Below the pieces are notes generated by a model. The model saw only the letters and a program-made list of their open reading frames with translations. It was not told the origin of the DNA and searched no databases. A stretch of 64,000 bases of DNA from Sinohyriopsis cumingii (taxonomy: Eukaryota; Mollusca; Bivalvia; Unionida; Unionidae), in assembly GCA_028554795.2 (NCBI GenBank), contig CM068839.1:18366043-18430042 (forward strand), given 5' to 3'. This document shows positions 63,818 to 64,000 of this stretch, piece by piece. A program made the translations under genes and the position numbers. Position 1 is the first letter of the stretch; every line of letters starts with the position of its first letter.

Positions 63818-64000
63818 ATGTCATCAAAAGTGGAAATTTTCTTTCAAATCCGACCCAGGACAAATTAGACCTTTTCCAAAAAGATGAATTAATCCAAACT
63901 TGCCAGAAAATATGATCTTTCTGAAGTAACGGCTTCTTTAACGAAGCAAGAAATAAAAAATATTGTGGTCCAGTGCTTGACAGAAAAGAAAGTTTTCGAT
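63818..64000 (+). pseudogene. Putative Gag N-terminus of an LTR retrotransposon, frameshifted, cut by window end
   Basis: From about 63867 one frame reads LDLFQKDELIQTCQK. After a stop the next frame reads YDLSEVTASLTKQEIKNIVV and LTEKKVFD. The pattern (short helix, KxEL, then S.TKQEIK..VV..L) resembles the SAP-like Gag start of Ty3/gypsy elements common in molluscs. It needs the next kilobases for confirmation. Confidence 0.4.

Noticed and set aside
1..64000. tRNA or rRNA genes
   Set aside because: None could be recognised by eye; a covariance-model scan would be needed to exclude them.

Overview
The window looks like animal nuclear DNA, most likely from a mollusc or another lophotrochozoan. 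Evidence for this is long AT-rich non-coding stretches, TA and CA microsatellites, decayed LINE and hAT copies, a secretory neuropeptide-type precursor with a splice acceptor before its ATG, and three Polinton/Maverick (adintovirus-like) elements. The species cannot be fixed from the sequence.

Layout: 1-1506 is an internally deleted hAT transposon cut by the window edge. 3685-19073 is Polinton A (15.4 kb), bounded by the 6-bp target duplication gttatt, with very long inverted arms of 4.8 and 5.7 kb and a unique 4.9-kb centre. The centre holds an accessory gene, an adenain-type protease, a CYGC protein, a capsid-protein tail, an intact penton-like gene, a membrane protein, an integrase remnant and one unrecognised gene. 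19080-41772 is host DNA with the neuropeptide-type gene (20184-20657), a hAT-like element carrying LINE sequence, a 37-bp minisatellite, a hAT MITE and a LINE fragment. 41773-62747 is an old broken Polinton, C. Polinton B (43330-60843, 17.5 kb, duplication ggtatc) is inserted inside C's DNA polymerase gene. The right edge (about 62837-64000) looks like the start of an LTR retrotransposon.

Polinton B carries nearly the full virus-like set: protein-primed family B DNA polymerase, A32/FtsK-type packaging ATPase, SPKK-rich basic protein, core-like peptide, retroviral-type integrase with chromodomain, two-TM membrane protein, penton-like and double-jelly-roll-type major capsid proteins, a pVI-like protein, a CCHC zinc-knuckle protein and four small accessory genes. 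Several genes are broken by nonsense codons or frameshifts and the protease is deleted, so neither A nor B looks autonomous. The penton-like genes of both and the ATPase of B are open.

The most unusual signal is at the 3' ends of B's accessory genes. Each is followed by a 6-bp stem with a 4-base loop (GGCCCT/TTTC/AGGGCC or a compensated variant), A-rich upstream and usually ACCCA downstream, then a purine-rich GAAAAGA element. This is the layout of the metazoan replication-dependent histone mRNA 3' end. Three of the four B genes, and the related gene in A, also share an upstream block (GGATGTTTTCC then TCACGTCCGCGC). I infer a histone-like, possibly S-phase-linked expression cassette in a Polinton. 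The polymerase-to-capsid genes instead show TATA boxes at a steady distance from their ATGs and conventional AATAAA signals.
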